Part shown: piece by piece, positions 1-5,313 of the stretch
Layout of the letters: every line of letters begins with the position of its first letter
How positions within the stretch are numbered: the stretch's first letter is position 1
Source: Candidatus Omnitrophota bacterium
GTDB lineage: Bacteria; Hinthialibacterota; Hinthialibacteria; Hinthialibacterales; JAKPRU01
Length of the DNA: 5,313 bases
NCBI GenBank assembly: GCA_029557025.1
Contig: JAKPRU010000499.1
Span: forward strand, 1-5,313
Direction: 5' to 3'
Made by a program: the position numbers and the translations under genes
The notes under the pieces: generated by a model
The model's database searches: none
What the model saw: only the letters and a program-made list of their open reading frames with translations
Told to the model about the DNA's origin: nothing

Positions 1-44
1 CGCATCAACCGGTTCCTGGACAGTGTGCAGGAGGGCGGTCTGTT
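1..44. repeat. Inverted repeat, left arm at window edge
   Basis: These 44 bases read on the plus strand are identical to the minus strand of 230-273 inside csm4. Beyond position 44 the match decays within a few bases (45, 49, 52 and 54 differ), leaving only patchy identity at the junction. The arm starts at the very first base of the window, so its full length is unknown. Confidence 0.96.
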
Positions 45-672
45 CCAGGGGAGGGATCGGCTCAATCTGTTCGATATTGAACGCCCCCATTCCCACAGAC
101 GCATCGCGCCCATAACCGGACAGCGCCACGTCTCCCAGCAGATTTCGGAAACGTTCCAGGTCGAACTGGTGCAGAGCCGCATAAACGGTAAGGCGGATTC
201 CGGGTTGGTAGAACGTTTCTCCCCGCTGAAACAGACCGCCCTCCTGCACACTGTCCAGGAACCGGTTGATGCGGACCCGCACCCGGATCTTGTCCCTTGT
301 ATGGCGCTCAGGGCAATATCCTTTAAGAGACTCATCGACCGCGGTTGCGGAGATCCGATCTCGTATGGCTTCCAGGGATGATTTCGGCAGGAAGCGAATC
401 TTCTTTCGGCGTTTGAATTCGGTGGCCTCTTGCCTTGAAACCTTTCCGGGCCGGGGGACAGGAGTTAAGACGGGCCGGGGAAGTACCGCTTCGATGAACC
501 CGTCACTGAGCAGAATACGTGGAGCCTGTTCCTGTTCATTCAGGAACGTTTCCAAGGCTTCCGATCCTTCACGGTAGCGCATGGCCCAACACAGATGTCC
601 GAAGAGAGTATCACCCAGAACGGGAGTCCCGAAGGCGGTTTCTGGCACGATGGTGATTCGGTAATGGTCCAT
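1..672 (-). CDS. csm4: Type III-A subunit Csm4 (3' partial; last residues probably artefactual)
   Basis: Cas5-like RAMP subunit that caps the complex at the crRNA 5' handle and contacts Cas10. The frame is open from ATG 672 to the window edge, giving 224 visible residues of an expected roughly 300. Csm4 hallmarks: VPETAFGTPVLGDTLFGHLC (9-28), the ILLSDGFIEAVLPRP stretch (53-67), a basic EFKRRKKIRFLPK segment (85-97), DESLKGYCPERHTRDKIRVR (113-132) and the glycine-rich SGYGRDASVGMGAF (185-198). The preceding csm3 stop ends at 674, one base before this ATG, with a modest GGGA 5 bases upstream. From about position 53 to the edge (residues 208-224) the sequence is an inverted copy of an internal part of the same gene and lacks the usual Csm4 continuation, so this tail should not be trusted. 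The true C-terminus and csm5 are not seen. Confidence 0.93.
   Translation of the reverse strand, partial: MDHYRITIVPETAFGTPVLGDTLFGHLCWAMRYREGSEALETFLNEQEQAPRILLSDGFIEAVLPRPVLTPVPRPGKVSRQEATEFKRRKKIRFLPKSSLEAIRDRISATAVDESLKGYCPERHTRDKIRVRVRINRFLDSVQEGGLFQRGETFYQPGIRLTVYAALHQFDLERFRNLLGDVALSGYGRDASVGMGAFNIEQIEPIPPLEQTALLHTVQEPVDA
230..273. repeat. Inverted repeat, right arm inside csm4
   Basis: Reverse complement of 1-44, separated from it by 185 bases. In the csm4 frame it encodes residues 134-148 (RINRFLDSVQEGGLF), which read as normal Csm4 sequence. This arm is therefore probably the original and the left arm the copy. Confidence 0.96.
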
Positions 673-673
673 T

Positions 674-1408
674 TCAATCCCATGGCTCTCCGTCCAATTG
701 GAGATTGTCGATTTTTACTCGTCCGCACCCCCGGCTTCCGTACCCGCCGAGGGCGTCATTTTCCAGCGCCCGGATTCCTTCTTTCACCTTGTCCAGCAGT
801 TCCAGGTCCCGCTCGCCCCCGTCGTCATCGATGGAAAAGACCCGGTAGGTCATTTGCAGATCGAAGACAGTCCCGGCGGGAACCCGTTCGAGGGGCCGAG
901 GATTCGCCATGGCAGTGACACGATTGATGGCGTTTTCGCTCTTGATTTCCACAAGATAAGAAGCGATTGCGCGACGCCGTGTCATGGCTTCCGGCGAGAA
1001 ACCCTCGGACTCGATGGATTTTTCATCGGGAAAGAACTTGTGCTGCTGCATTTCGCTGAGGAATCCCCTGCTGATTCGAGCGTCGCGAACGATCAACCGT
1101 GTCGGGCCGGTTTTTCGTTCGCGGTCAGCGCTGACGCCGAAAATCCGACAGACGAGGCATTCCGGGTCGCCGCACTTGCAGGGATCACCTTTTGAAGAGA
1201 TTTTCCCTTCTCTCCACTCCAGGAGGGAACGAATCTTCCCCTTGAGAGAAGAGCCGGGGATGTACGGTTCGCTGGTATAAGGATCTTTCACGATGGGATT
1301 GTCCATGCCGCCGATCTCAATCGTGTCGGAACCGGCCCCGATGTGAAGACCCGTGAGAATCACCAGATCGCCTGTGATGTTTTTGTGTTCGATCAGTTGT
1401 ATCTTCAT
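674..1408 (-). CDS. csm3: Type III-A backbone subunit Csm3 (target RNA endonuclease)
   Basis: Cas7-like RAMP protein, 244 aa, that polymerises along the crRNA and cuts bound target RNA at 6-nt intervals. The N-terminal strand and LHIGAGSDTIEIGGMDNP segment (21-38) carries D36, which aligns with the catalytic Asp (D32/D33) of characterised Csm3 proteins. It is followed by the hallmark YIPGSSLKGKIRSLLE (49-64). A probable zinc knuckle has C77, C79, C84 and C87 just before RIFG. The C-terminal glycine-rich loop is GGYGSRGCGRVKI (221-233). Length is normal for the family. The start ATG at 1408 overlaps the csm2 stop (ATGA), and a strong GGAGGGAGG Shine-Dalgarno lies inside the last csm2 codons. 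The csm4 start follows the stop by one base. RNase activity is predicted to be intact. Confidence 0.97.
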   Translation of the reverse strand: MKIQLIEHKNITGDLVILTGLHIGAGSDTIEIGGMDNPIVKDPYTSEPYIPGSSLKGKIRSLLEWREGKISSKGDPCKCGDPECLVCRIFGVSADRERKTGPTRLIVRDARISRGFLSEMQQHKFFPDEKSIESEGFSPEAMTRRRAIASYLVEIKSENAINRVTAMANPRPLERVPAGTVFDLQMTYRVFSIDDDGGERDLELLDKVKEGIRALENDALGGYGSRGCGRVKIDNLQLDGEPWD

Positions 1409-1956
1409 TTTCCTCCCTCCCCGTAGAAGTAGCCGACGACCGCCTCGAAACAGAGCACGAATGCCTCGAAGTTCGCTTCGCTTTCTCCCACGGAATCGAC
1501 CATTGTCTCTATGTAGGTTCGGAATTCATCGGGAACTTTTTTCACTTTGCTATCTCGGGTTTTTGGGCAAGCATAAGCCACTTTGGATTTCAGAATTCGA
1601 ATCAAGGGTAAGGTTTTCTGGAAACCAAAGGCTCGGACCCGTTCGCGAAGAGATTTCACCTCTCCATAGAACCGGCGAAGTTGATGGCTTGATAGCTTCG
1701 GATCACCATTAAGAAAATCTGTTGCCCATTGACGAGCGTTGTTTTCCACCAGTTCCCTGCGAATCGCTCCGGTCTCGGAGTCAATGAATTCAATTTTCTC
1801 ACGCGGTGGAGCGGCGGGATTGGGTTGTCCGCCTGGGGGTCTGTGTTGCGCTTGGGCTTGGGTATGTTGAGGCTGTCCGCGGTCACGCGGGTTTCCCCCG
1901 CCTTTGCCGGGCTTTCTTGGCTTGAAGTGGTCTCCGTAAGGGTCAAACGGCGTCAT
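1405..1956 (-). CDS. csm2: Type III-A small subunit Csm2 with Pro/Gln-rich N-terminal tail
   Basis: Small helical subunit that lines the inner filament of the Csm complex alongside Csm3 and the crRNA-target duplex; it has no known catalytic activity. The product is 183 aa. Residues 12-54 are low-complexity and rich in Pro, Gln, Gly and Arg, then a helical core follows with LSSHQLRRFYGEVKSL, ILKSKVAYA, KVPDEFRTYIETMVDSV and FEAFVLCFEAVVGYFY, in the order typical of Csm2. Family members are commonly about 120-150 aa, so the tail explains the extra length. ATG 1956 was chosen because a perfect AGGAGG sits 8 bases upstream (1965-1970); an in-frame ATG at 2082 would overlap cas10 by 140 bases. The start overlaps the cas10 end by 14 bases and the stop overlaps csm3 as ATGA. 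Confidence 0.94.
   Translation of the reverse strand: MTPFDPYGDHFKPRKPGKGGGNPRDRGQPQHTQAQAQHRPPGGQPNPAAPPREKIEFIDSETGAIRRELVENNARQWATDFLNGDPKLSSHQLRRFYGEVKSLRERVRAFGFQKTLPLIRILKSKVAYACPKTRDSKVKKVPDEFRTYIETMVDSVGESEANFEAFVLCFEAVVGYFYGEGGK
1411..1420 (-). promoter_or_regulatory. Ribosome binding site of csm3
   Basis: The purine tract GGAGGGAGGA just before ATG 1408 encodes the C-terminal Glu-Gly-Gly region of csm2. It offers two overlapping Shine-Dalgarno cores at short spacing. With the ATGA overlap it suggests strong coupled translation of csm3, which fits the need for several Csm3 copies per complex. Confidence 0.85.
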
Positions 1957-4582
1957 GGCGATGTCCTCCTCGGTGCCGATACAGCACCTCATATATGGGT
2001 ATATGGATTTTCTTGAGAAGATCCGGATCCGCGGCCAGTTTCCGCAGTTCCCGGAGTTCGCTTTCATTGACAACCTTGCCATCTTTTACTCTACGGATGT
2101 TGCGCGCGATGTCATACTGCATGTGAGAATGGTAGAGCAATCCCCGCAAGACTCCTTTTTCCGCCTCCAGGCACATTTCTCGATAGGTGAGAAGACGGTG
2201 CAGAAAGGAGGTCCGGACCTTTGATTCCGGGTCTCTCAGGGCCGAATCGAAGAAATCTTTCCATTTATTGAGTTGGGAGAGTTCATCCCAGGGGATCGGG
2301 GTATTGAACAGCGTGATCCGGTTCCTGCCTGTGTCTTTTGCCAGGTCGAGGGCTTCCTCGGCGGCCGTTGCCGCTCGACGGATGGGGTAGCCGGAATTGC
2401 AGAAATACAGCCCGGCGGAGATGGTAATGACCGGGTTTTGACATGTGTACTCTCGGAAATCCTGATACATCTGCTGGGCGAATTCGATCATGGTATGCCA
2501 CGGACCCACCAGGAAAAGGTCGTCCCCACCGGCATAGACGGTATAGATCCAGGGGAATTTGTTGCGTATGAGGTCTTGCAGGTGGCCGACAAAAAACTGG
2601 TGCAACAAGCGGCTCAGGGAAGCGTATCGTGAAGCAGAAACCCGTTTGCCAAGTCCCAGACCGAAAATGAGGCCCAGATTATCCACATCGGCCTTCAGGA
2701 TGCCGATCAATTCCCGTCCATGTGGCTTTCCATCATCTTCTTTTTCCAGGGAGAGTTTCCCCAAACACTCGAAGGTTCGAGGCATTCCCGGATGGATTCG
2801 ATTCTCCCCGGAATCACCTCCGACGTCGCATTTCTTTTCGGGATACTGCTCGGCGTACATCTCCCGGCAAAACCGACATTGCCCGTCCTCCAGATCGTCC
2901 TTCTCGAACTTGGGAATGTAATTCGCCACGTGGCGAACTGTCCAGGGTGTTCCCTTATCGGAGTATCGCAACCGCTCAACCAGAAACGCATCCCGGACTT
3001 TTATCCAAGTATCCCCGCACAATTCAACTGTCATATTGAACGGCAGTTCGACAAGCCGGTCCGCATCCCCGCGTTCCGTTCTCCAGACGAGAGACTCCGT
3101 GCCGGGGAGATATCTCCCAATTGTTTCGATTTCCCTGTTTAATGAAGAAGAAGCATCCAATTCGGAAGGTTCCATTTCCTCCAGTTCCGGCCCCCTCGGA
3201 TAGAAGTTCACAACGAACGCTTGAGGATTCCAGGCCTTGCCGGAATCTCTCAACGCAAAGGAAAGTTTGGCGGTTTTCGCTTTCTCCAGGGCATGGTTCG
3301 AAGCCTGCAGGATTCTCCGTTCAAACAACTCCACCTGAAAATCTCCGCCGCAGGCTTCCACTTCATCACTCAAGTTGAGGGTCAGTTCCCCGCCGTATCG
3401 CCTGATCAGGTATTGATCCAGCTCGCGGCGTATTTCTTCCACAAGCACTCGGGTTTGTTCGAGGTTGGGAGCAAGAATCAGGAATTGCCCTGCCGCTTCA
3501 CGAAAGATGACCGAAGGCGGCAGGTTGAGGGCATGAATGATATGAAGCGCTGTTGCCTGGCTGATAGATCCCACCAGGAATGATCGTGCGCGCAACCGTA
3601 CAGCGGCCCGTTTGGGAGGCTCGGCCTCTTGTCCGAAAATGAATCCTTGAATCCCCGACACATCCCCTGCGATCATCCGGAATTTCTTTTTTTCGTTGTC
3701 CTTTATATCGAGTTCATTCCACGCCTTCTGTTCCTCGTGAAACCGAGCCAGGACCGCCGCAATCCCCGCTGTTGTTACGAGATGGTCGTACAGGGAAATA
3801 TCAGGTAAGTCCTTTACAGAACTGGGGATACACCACGTATATTGCTCAAGGAGAGACATCCAGGCCATGTGGCGGTCCCACTCGCTCGGATGATCCAGAA
3901 CCGCCAACTCCTTGGCTTCCTTCGTAAACTGGTCCCACAGGATGTCGAATGGAAGGTCTCGACCTTCCGGCGGATGTATCTGTTCCTTTTTGCGGGGAAA
4001 GGTCTGCTTGTTTTGAGCATCCAGAATGGTAAGGCCGTAGCGATATTCGGGGTCAGACACACGAGTTTCTTGAGAATCGCCGTCGGATATCCGGATGCTT
4101 TCGAACAAGGGTCGAAGATAGGTCGTGCGGTAAGCGCCTTTTCCAGTGGATTCTTCTTCGCATTCCGTCCGATCAAAGCCAGCCGAAAGCCGGTCAGCTA
4201 CGGCAATGATCCATTGTTCCGAAGAGGAAGGATTGTGATGACGAGATGCCAGGGTCGCAGTATTCTGGCTTGGCGAAGCCGGATCGTCCCAAGGAAATCG
4301 AAGGCGCACCTCATCGAAGAATTGCCTTGTGTGAAGAGCATGAGAATAGCTCCAGGGCTTGTCCTTGTCTCTTGTTCCGATGATGGTCCCAAGCCCGGAA
4401 ACGATGACTTGGTCCGCATGAGAATAGCTCCAGGGCTTGTCCTTGTCTCTTGTGTGCCAATATCTCTCTTGCGGTTCCCGCGTCTCGTGGCTGATTTCAA
4501 CCTGCGCCCGCTGAGAGAATTTCCCGATGTCATGAAGAAGCCCGGCGAATCCGAAACGAAATGCGATGCTCATTTTGTTCAT
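1943..4582 (-). CDS. cas10: Type III-A Cas10/Csm1 large subunit (HD nuclease and cOA synthase)
   Basis: Signature subunit of the Csm complex, 879 aa. The HD domain carries GLLHDIGKF (H17, D18), SHA motifs at 54-56 and 80-82, H115-H116 and ADRLSAGFDR (129-138); it is expected to cut single-stranded DNA. GDVSGIQGFIF (306-316) is a conserved Csm1 block. A putative zinc site has C569, C572, C585 and C606. The cyclase palm begins with KADVDNLG (630-637) and holds the GGDD motif at 685-688, so target-activated synthesis of cyclic oligoadenylates from ATP is expected. The C-terminal helical domain runs to about residue 870. Length is slightly above usual, partly from a 26-residue in-frame repeat insertion at residues 44-82. 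Start at ATG 4582 overlaps the cas6 stop (ATGA); Met4 at 4573 is an alternative. The 3' end overlaps csm2 by 14 bases. Both active sites look intact. Confidence 0.97.
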   Translation of the reverse strand: MNKMSIAFRFGFAGLLHDIGKFSQRAQVEISHETREPQERYWHTRDKDKPWSYSHADQVIVSGLGTIIGTRDKDKPWSYSHALHTRQFFDEVRLRFPWDDPASPSQNTATLASRHHNPSSSEQWIIAVADRLSAGFDRTECEEESTGKGAYRTTYLRPLFESIRISDGDSQETRVSDPEYRYGLTILDAQNKQTFPRKKEQIHPPEGRDLPFDILWDQFTKEAKELAVLDHPSEWDRHMAWMSLLEQYTWCIPSSVKDLPDISLYDHLVTTAGIAAVLARFHEEQKAWNELDIKDNEKKKFRMIAGDVSGIQGFIFGQEAEPPKRAAVRLRARSFLVGSISQATALHIIHALNLPPSVIFREAAGQFLILAPNLEQTRVLVEEIRRELDQYLIRRYGGELTLNLSDEVEACGGDFQVELFERRILQASNHALEKAKTAKLSFALRDSGKAWNPQAFVVNFYPRGPELEEMEPSELDASSSLNREIETIGRYLPGTESLVWRTERGDADRLVELPFNMTVELCGDTWIKVRDAFLVERLRYSDKGTPWTVRHVANYIPKFEKDDLEDGQCRFCREMYAEQYPEKKCDVGGDSGENRIHPGMPRTFECLGKLSLEKEDDGKPHGRELIGILKADVDNLGLIFGLGLGKRVSASRYASLSRLLHQFFVGHLQDLIRNKFPWIYTVYAGGDDLFLVGPWHTMIEFAQQMYQDFREYTCQNPVITISAGLYFCNSGYPIRRAATAAEEALDLAKDTGRNRITLFNTPIPWDELSQLNKWKDFFDSALRDPESKVRTSFLHRLLTYREMCLEAEKGVLRGLLYHSHMQYDIARNIRRVKDGKVVNESELRELRKLAADPDLLKKIHIPIYEVLYRHRGGHRHDAV
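1965..1970 (-). promoter_or_regulatory. Ribosome binding site of csm2
   Basis: A perfect AGGAGG on the minus strand, 8 bases before ATG 1956 and inside the last codons of cas10. It decides the csm2 start over the in-frame ATG at 2082. Confidence 0.9.
4338..4375 (-). repeat. 38-bp perfect direct repeat, copy 2 (inside cas10 HD domain)
   Basis: Second copy in coding order, encoding the same TRDKDKPWSYSHA at Cas10 residues 70-82. It is followed by LHTRQFFDE, the usual continuation of this HD motif in Cas10 proteins. The 40 bases between the copies (4376-4415) are unique in the window and encode most of DQVIVSGLGTIIG. Confidence 0.97.
4416..4453 (-). repeat. 38-bp perfect direct repeat, copy 1 (inside cas10 HD domain)
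   Basis: First copy in coding order of a 38-base repeat encoding TRDKDKPWSYSHA (Cas10 residues 44-56). It is identical base for base to 4338-4375. The flanking bases differ on both sides, so the match ends sharply. Copies are 78 bases apart start to start, exactly 26 codons. Confidence 0.97.
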
Positions 4583-5313
4583 CCATCTTGAATCTTGTAT
4601 TGTCCAAGACCAAATCCGGCGTTTTTACCCAGATGGGTAACCTCGCCCGCCCGCAAGAATGGCAGAAAAGGTTTAATCGGCCCCTCGAACGTGACTGAGC
4701 CGATGAATCCACCCAGACTCATTTTGGTTCTTTGACGGTTTGAATAGCGTTGCCAGTCGTGCCAACGCAGGTCAGAGGAGAGGGTTTTCACCTGGCCGGC
4801 CAGGTCAAGCCAGGAGTCGTATCTGAGATTCAATGAATCCGTTCCGTAATAGTGTTCGAGAGCCGATAAGCGACGGAATAGTGTCCGCATCAGAATCTGA
4901 AAGGACAAATCCGGAACGAGTTGGCCGTCCATCTTCAGCCTGCAGGGCGTAAGGAATTCCAGGGACAATTGACTGAACGGCATTGGAAAGGCATTTGGAT
5001 AGGTCGGGAAACTCCCTTCGAGAAGAGAAGATGTCCGGTCAACGGGTGTGATTTCCTCATCACCATCTTCGAAGACAAGATGAGGTTGACCTGCCTCCAG
5101 GAGTGCCCAGAATCTAAGCAAACGGAAAGGAATCCGTCTCGCACCAAATCCGCGCAGCCCCATTTCACGGAACAGATGCACCACATAGGGAAGGTAATTC
5201 CTTATGTGTCCCAAAAGGGTAATTCCCACGCGAAGAAGATCATCCTCATGGACTTTCTTCTGCAATAGCGGCTCCGGTTCCAGGATAAGGCCGACAGGAA
5301 TGGCACGGTTTGT
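4579..5313 (-). CDS. cas6: Cas6 pre-crRNA processing endoribonuclease (5' partial)
   Basis: RAMP-fold endoribonuclease that cuts the CRISPR precursor transcript within each repeat to release crRNAs for the Csm complex. The frame is open to the window edge, giving 244 visible residues. A TTG at 5265 could be read as a start, but the 16 codons before it (NRAIPVGLILEPEP) continue a family-like sequence, so the true start lies beyond 5313. Numbering from the edge, the visible hallmarks are LPYVVHLFREMGLRGFG at about 41-57, the segment WHDWQRYSNRQ at 184-194 followed by a KMSLGG turn, and a C-terminal glycine-rich GEVTHLGKNAGFGLGQY at 223-239. This pattern matches the Cas6 C-terminal family PF10040 as I recall it. 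The stop TGA overlaps the cas10 ATG by 4 bases (ATGA), so the two are probably translationally coupled. The catalytic residue cannot be assigned by eye. Confidence 0.9.
   Translation of the reverse strand, partial: TNRAIPVGLILEPEPLLQKKVHEDDLLRVGITLLGHIRNYLPYVVHLFREMGLRGFGARRIPFRLLRFWALLEAGQPHLVFEDGDEEITPVDRTSSLLEGSFPTYPNAFPMPFSQLSLEFLTPCRLKMDGQLVPDLSFQILMRTLFRRLSALEHYYGTDSLNLRYDSWLDLAGQVKTLSSDLRWHDWQRYSNRQRTKMSLGGFIGSVTFEGPIKPFLPFLRAGEVTHLGKNAGFGLGQYKIQDG

Noticed and set aside
1..381. Plus-strand open frame opposite csm4
   Set aside because: It is antisense to csm4 and begins within the inverted-repeat arm; no domain or ribosome binding site supports it.
540..728. A 62-residue minus-strand reading frame starting near the end of csm3
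   Set aside because: It runs in a different frame from csm4 across the same bases; the csm4 frame gives clear Csm4 motifs, so this is a shadow, not evidence of a frameshift.
1957..2082. Longer Csm2 starting at ATG 2082
   Set aside because: It would add 42 residues antagonistic to Csm2 content and overlap cas10 by 140 bases, whereas ATG 1956 has a perfect AGGAGG 8 bases upstream.
4338..4453. A one-spacer CRISPR array (38-bp repeats with a 40-bp spacer)
   Set aside because: The geometry would trigger CRISPR finders, but there are only two copies, they lie in frame within conserved cas10 coding sequence, and the repeat encodes a motif that fits the HD domain.
3842..4591. A 249-residue plus-strand open frame opposite cas10
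   Set aside because: It is antisense to the conserved HD region, has no recognisable domain, and is long only because of codon composition on the opposite strand.
4579..5265. Cas6 as a complete gene starting at TTG 5265
   Set aside because: The frame stays open to the window edge and the residues upstream look like family sequence, so the gene is truncated by the window.

Overview
The window is a piece of a type III-A (Csm) CRISPR-Cas effector operon. Every gene lies on the minus strand, so the operon reads from position 5313 down to 1: cas6 (5' end beyond the window), cas10/csm1, csm2, csm3, csm4 (3' end beyond the window). The whole window is coding. No CRISPR array, tRNA, rRNA, transposase, promoter or terminator is visible. 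The organism is a bacterium of moderate GC content. The PF10040-type Cas6 joined to a csm operon would fit Desulfobacterota/Deltaproteobacteria or a relative, but that placement is a weak inference.

Layout: 5313-4579 Cas6 pre-crRNA endoribonuclease; 4582-1943 Cas10 with HD nuclease and GGDD cyclase motifs both present; 1956-1405 small subunit Csm2 with a Pro/Gln/Gly-rich N-terminal tail; 1408-674 backbone subunit Csm3 with its catalytic Asp; 672-1 Csm4, the 5'-handle-binding subunit. Neighbours overlap by 4, 14 and 4 bases or are 1 base apart, which points to one transcript with translational coupling.

Together these genes would process crRNA (Cas6), assemble it into a Cas10-Csm ribonucleoprotein (Csm4 at the 5' tag, repeated Csm3 and Csm2 along the guide), cut target RNA at regular intervals (Csm3), and on target binding trigger DNA cleavage (HD) and cyclic oligoadenylate synthesis (GGDD). 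csm5 and any cOA-activated effector such as Csm6 are not visible.

Two things are not routine. First, a perfect 38-bp direct repeat with a 40-bp unique core sits in frame inside the Cas10 HD domain and adds 26 residues next to a conserved SHA motif. Second, the first 44 bases are a perfect inverted copy of positions 230-273 inside csm4, most simply a fold-back chimera or assembly artefact at a contig edge. If so, the last visible residues of Csm4 are not genuine. Apart from these, the locus is a recognisable, apparently functional type III-A system and I see no new system in it.
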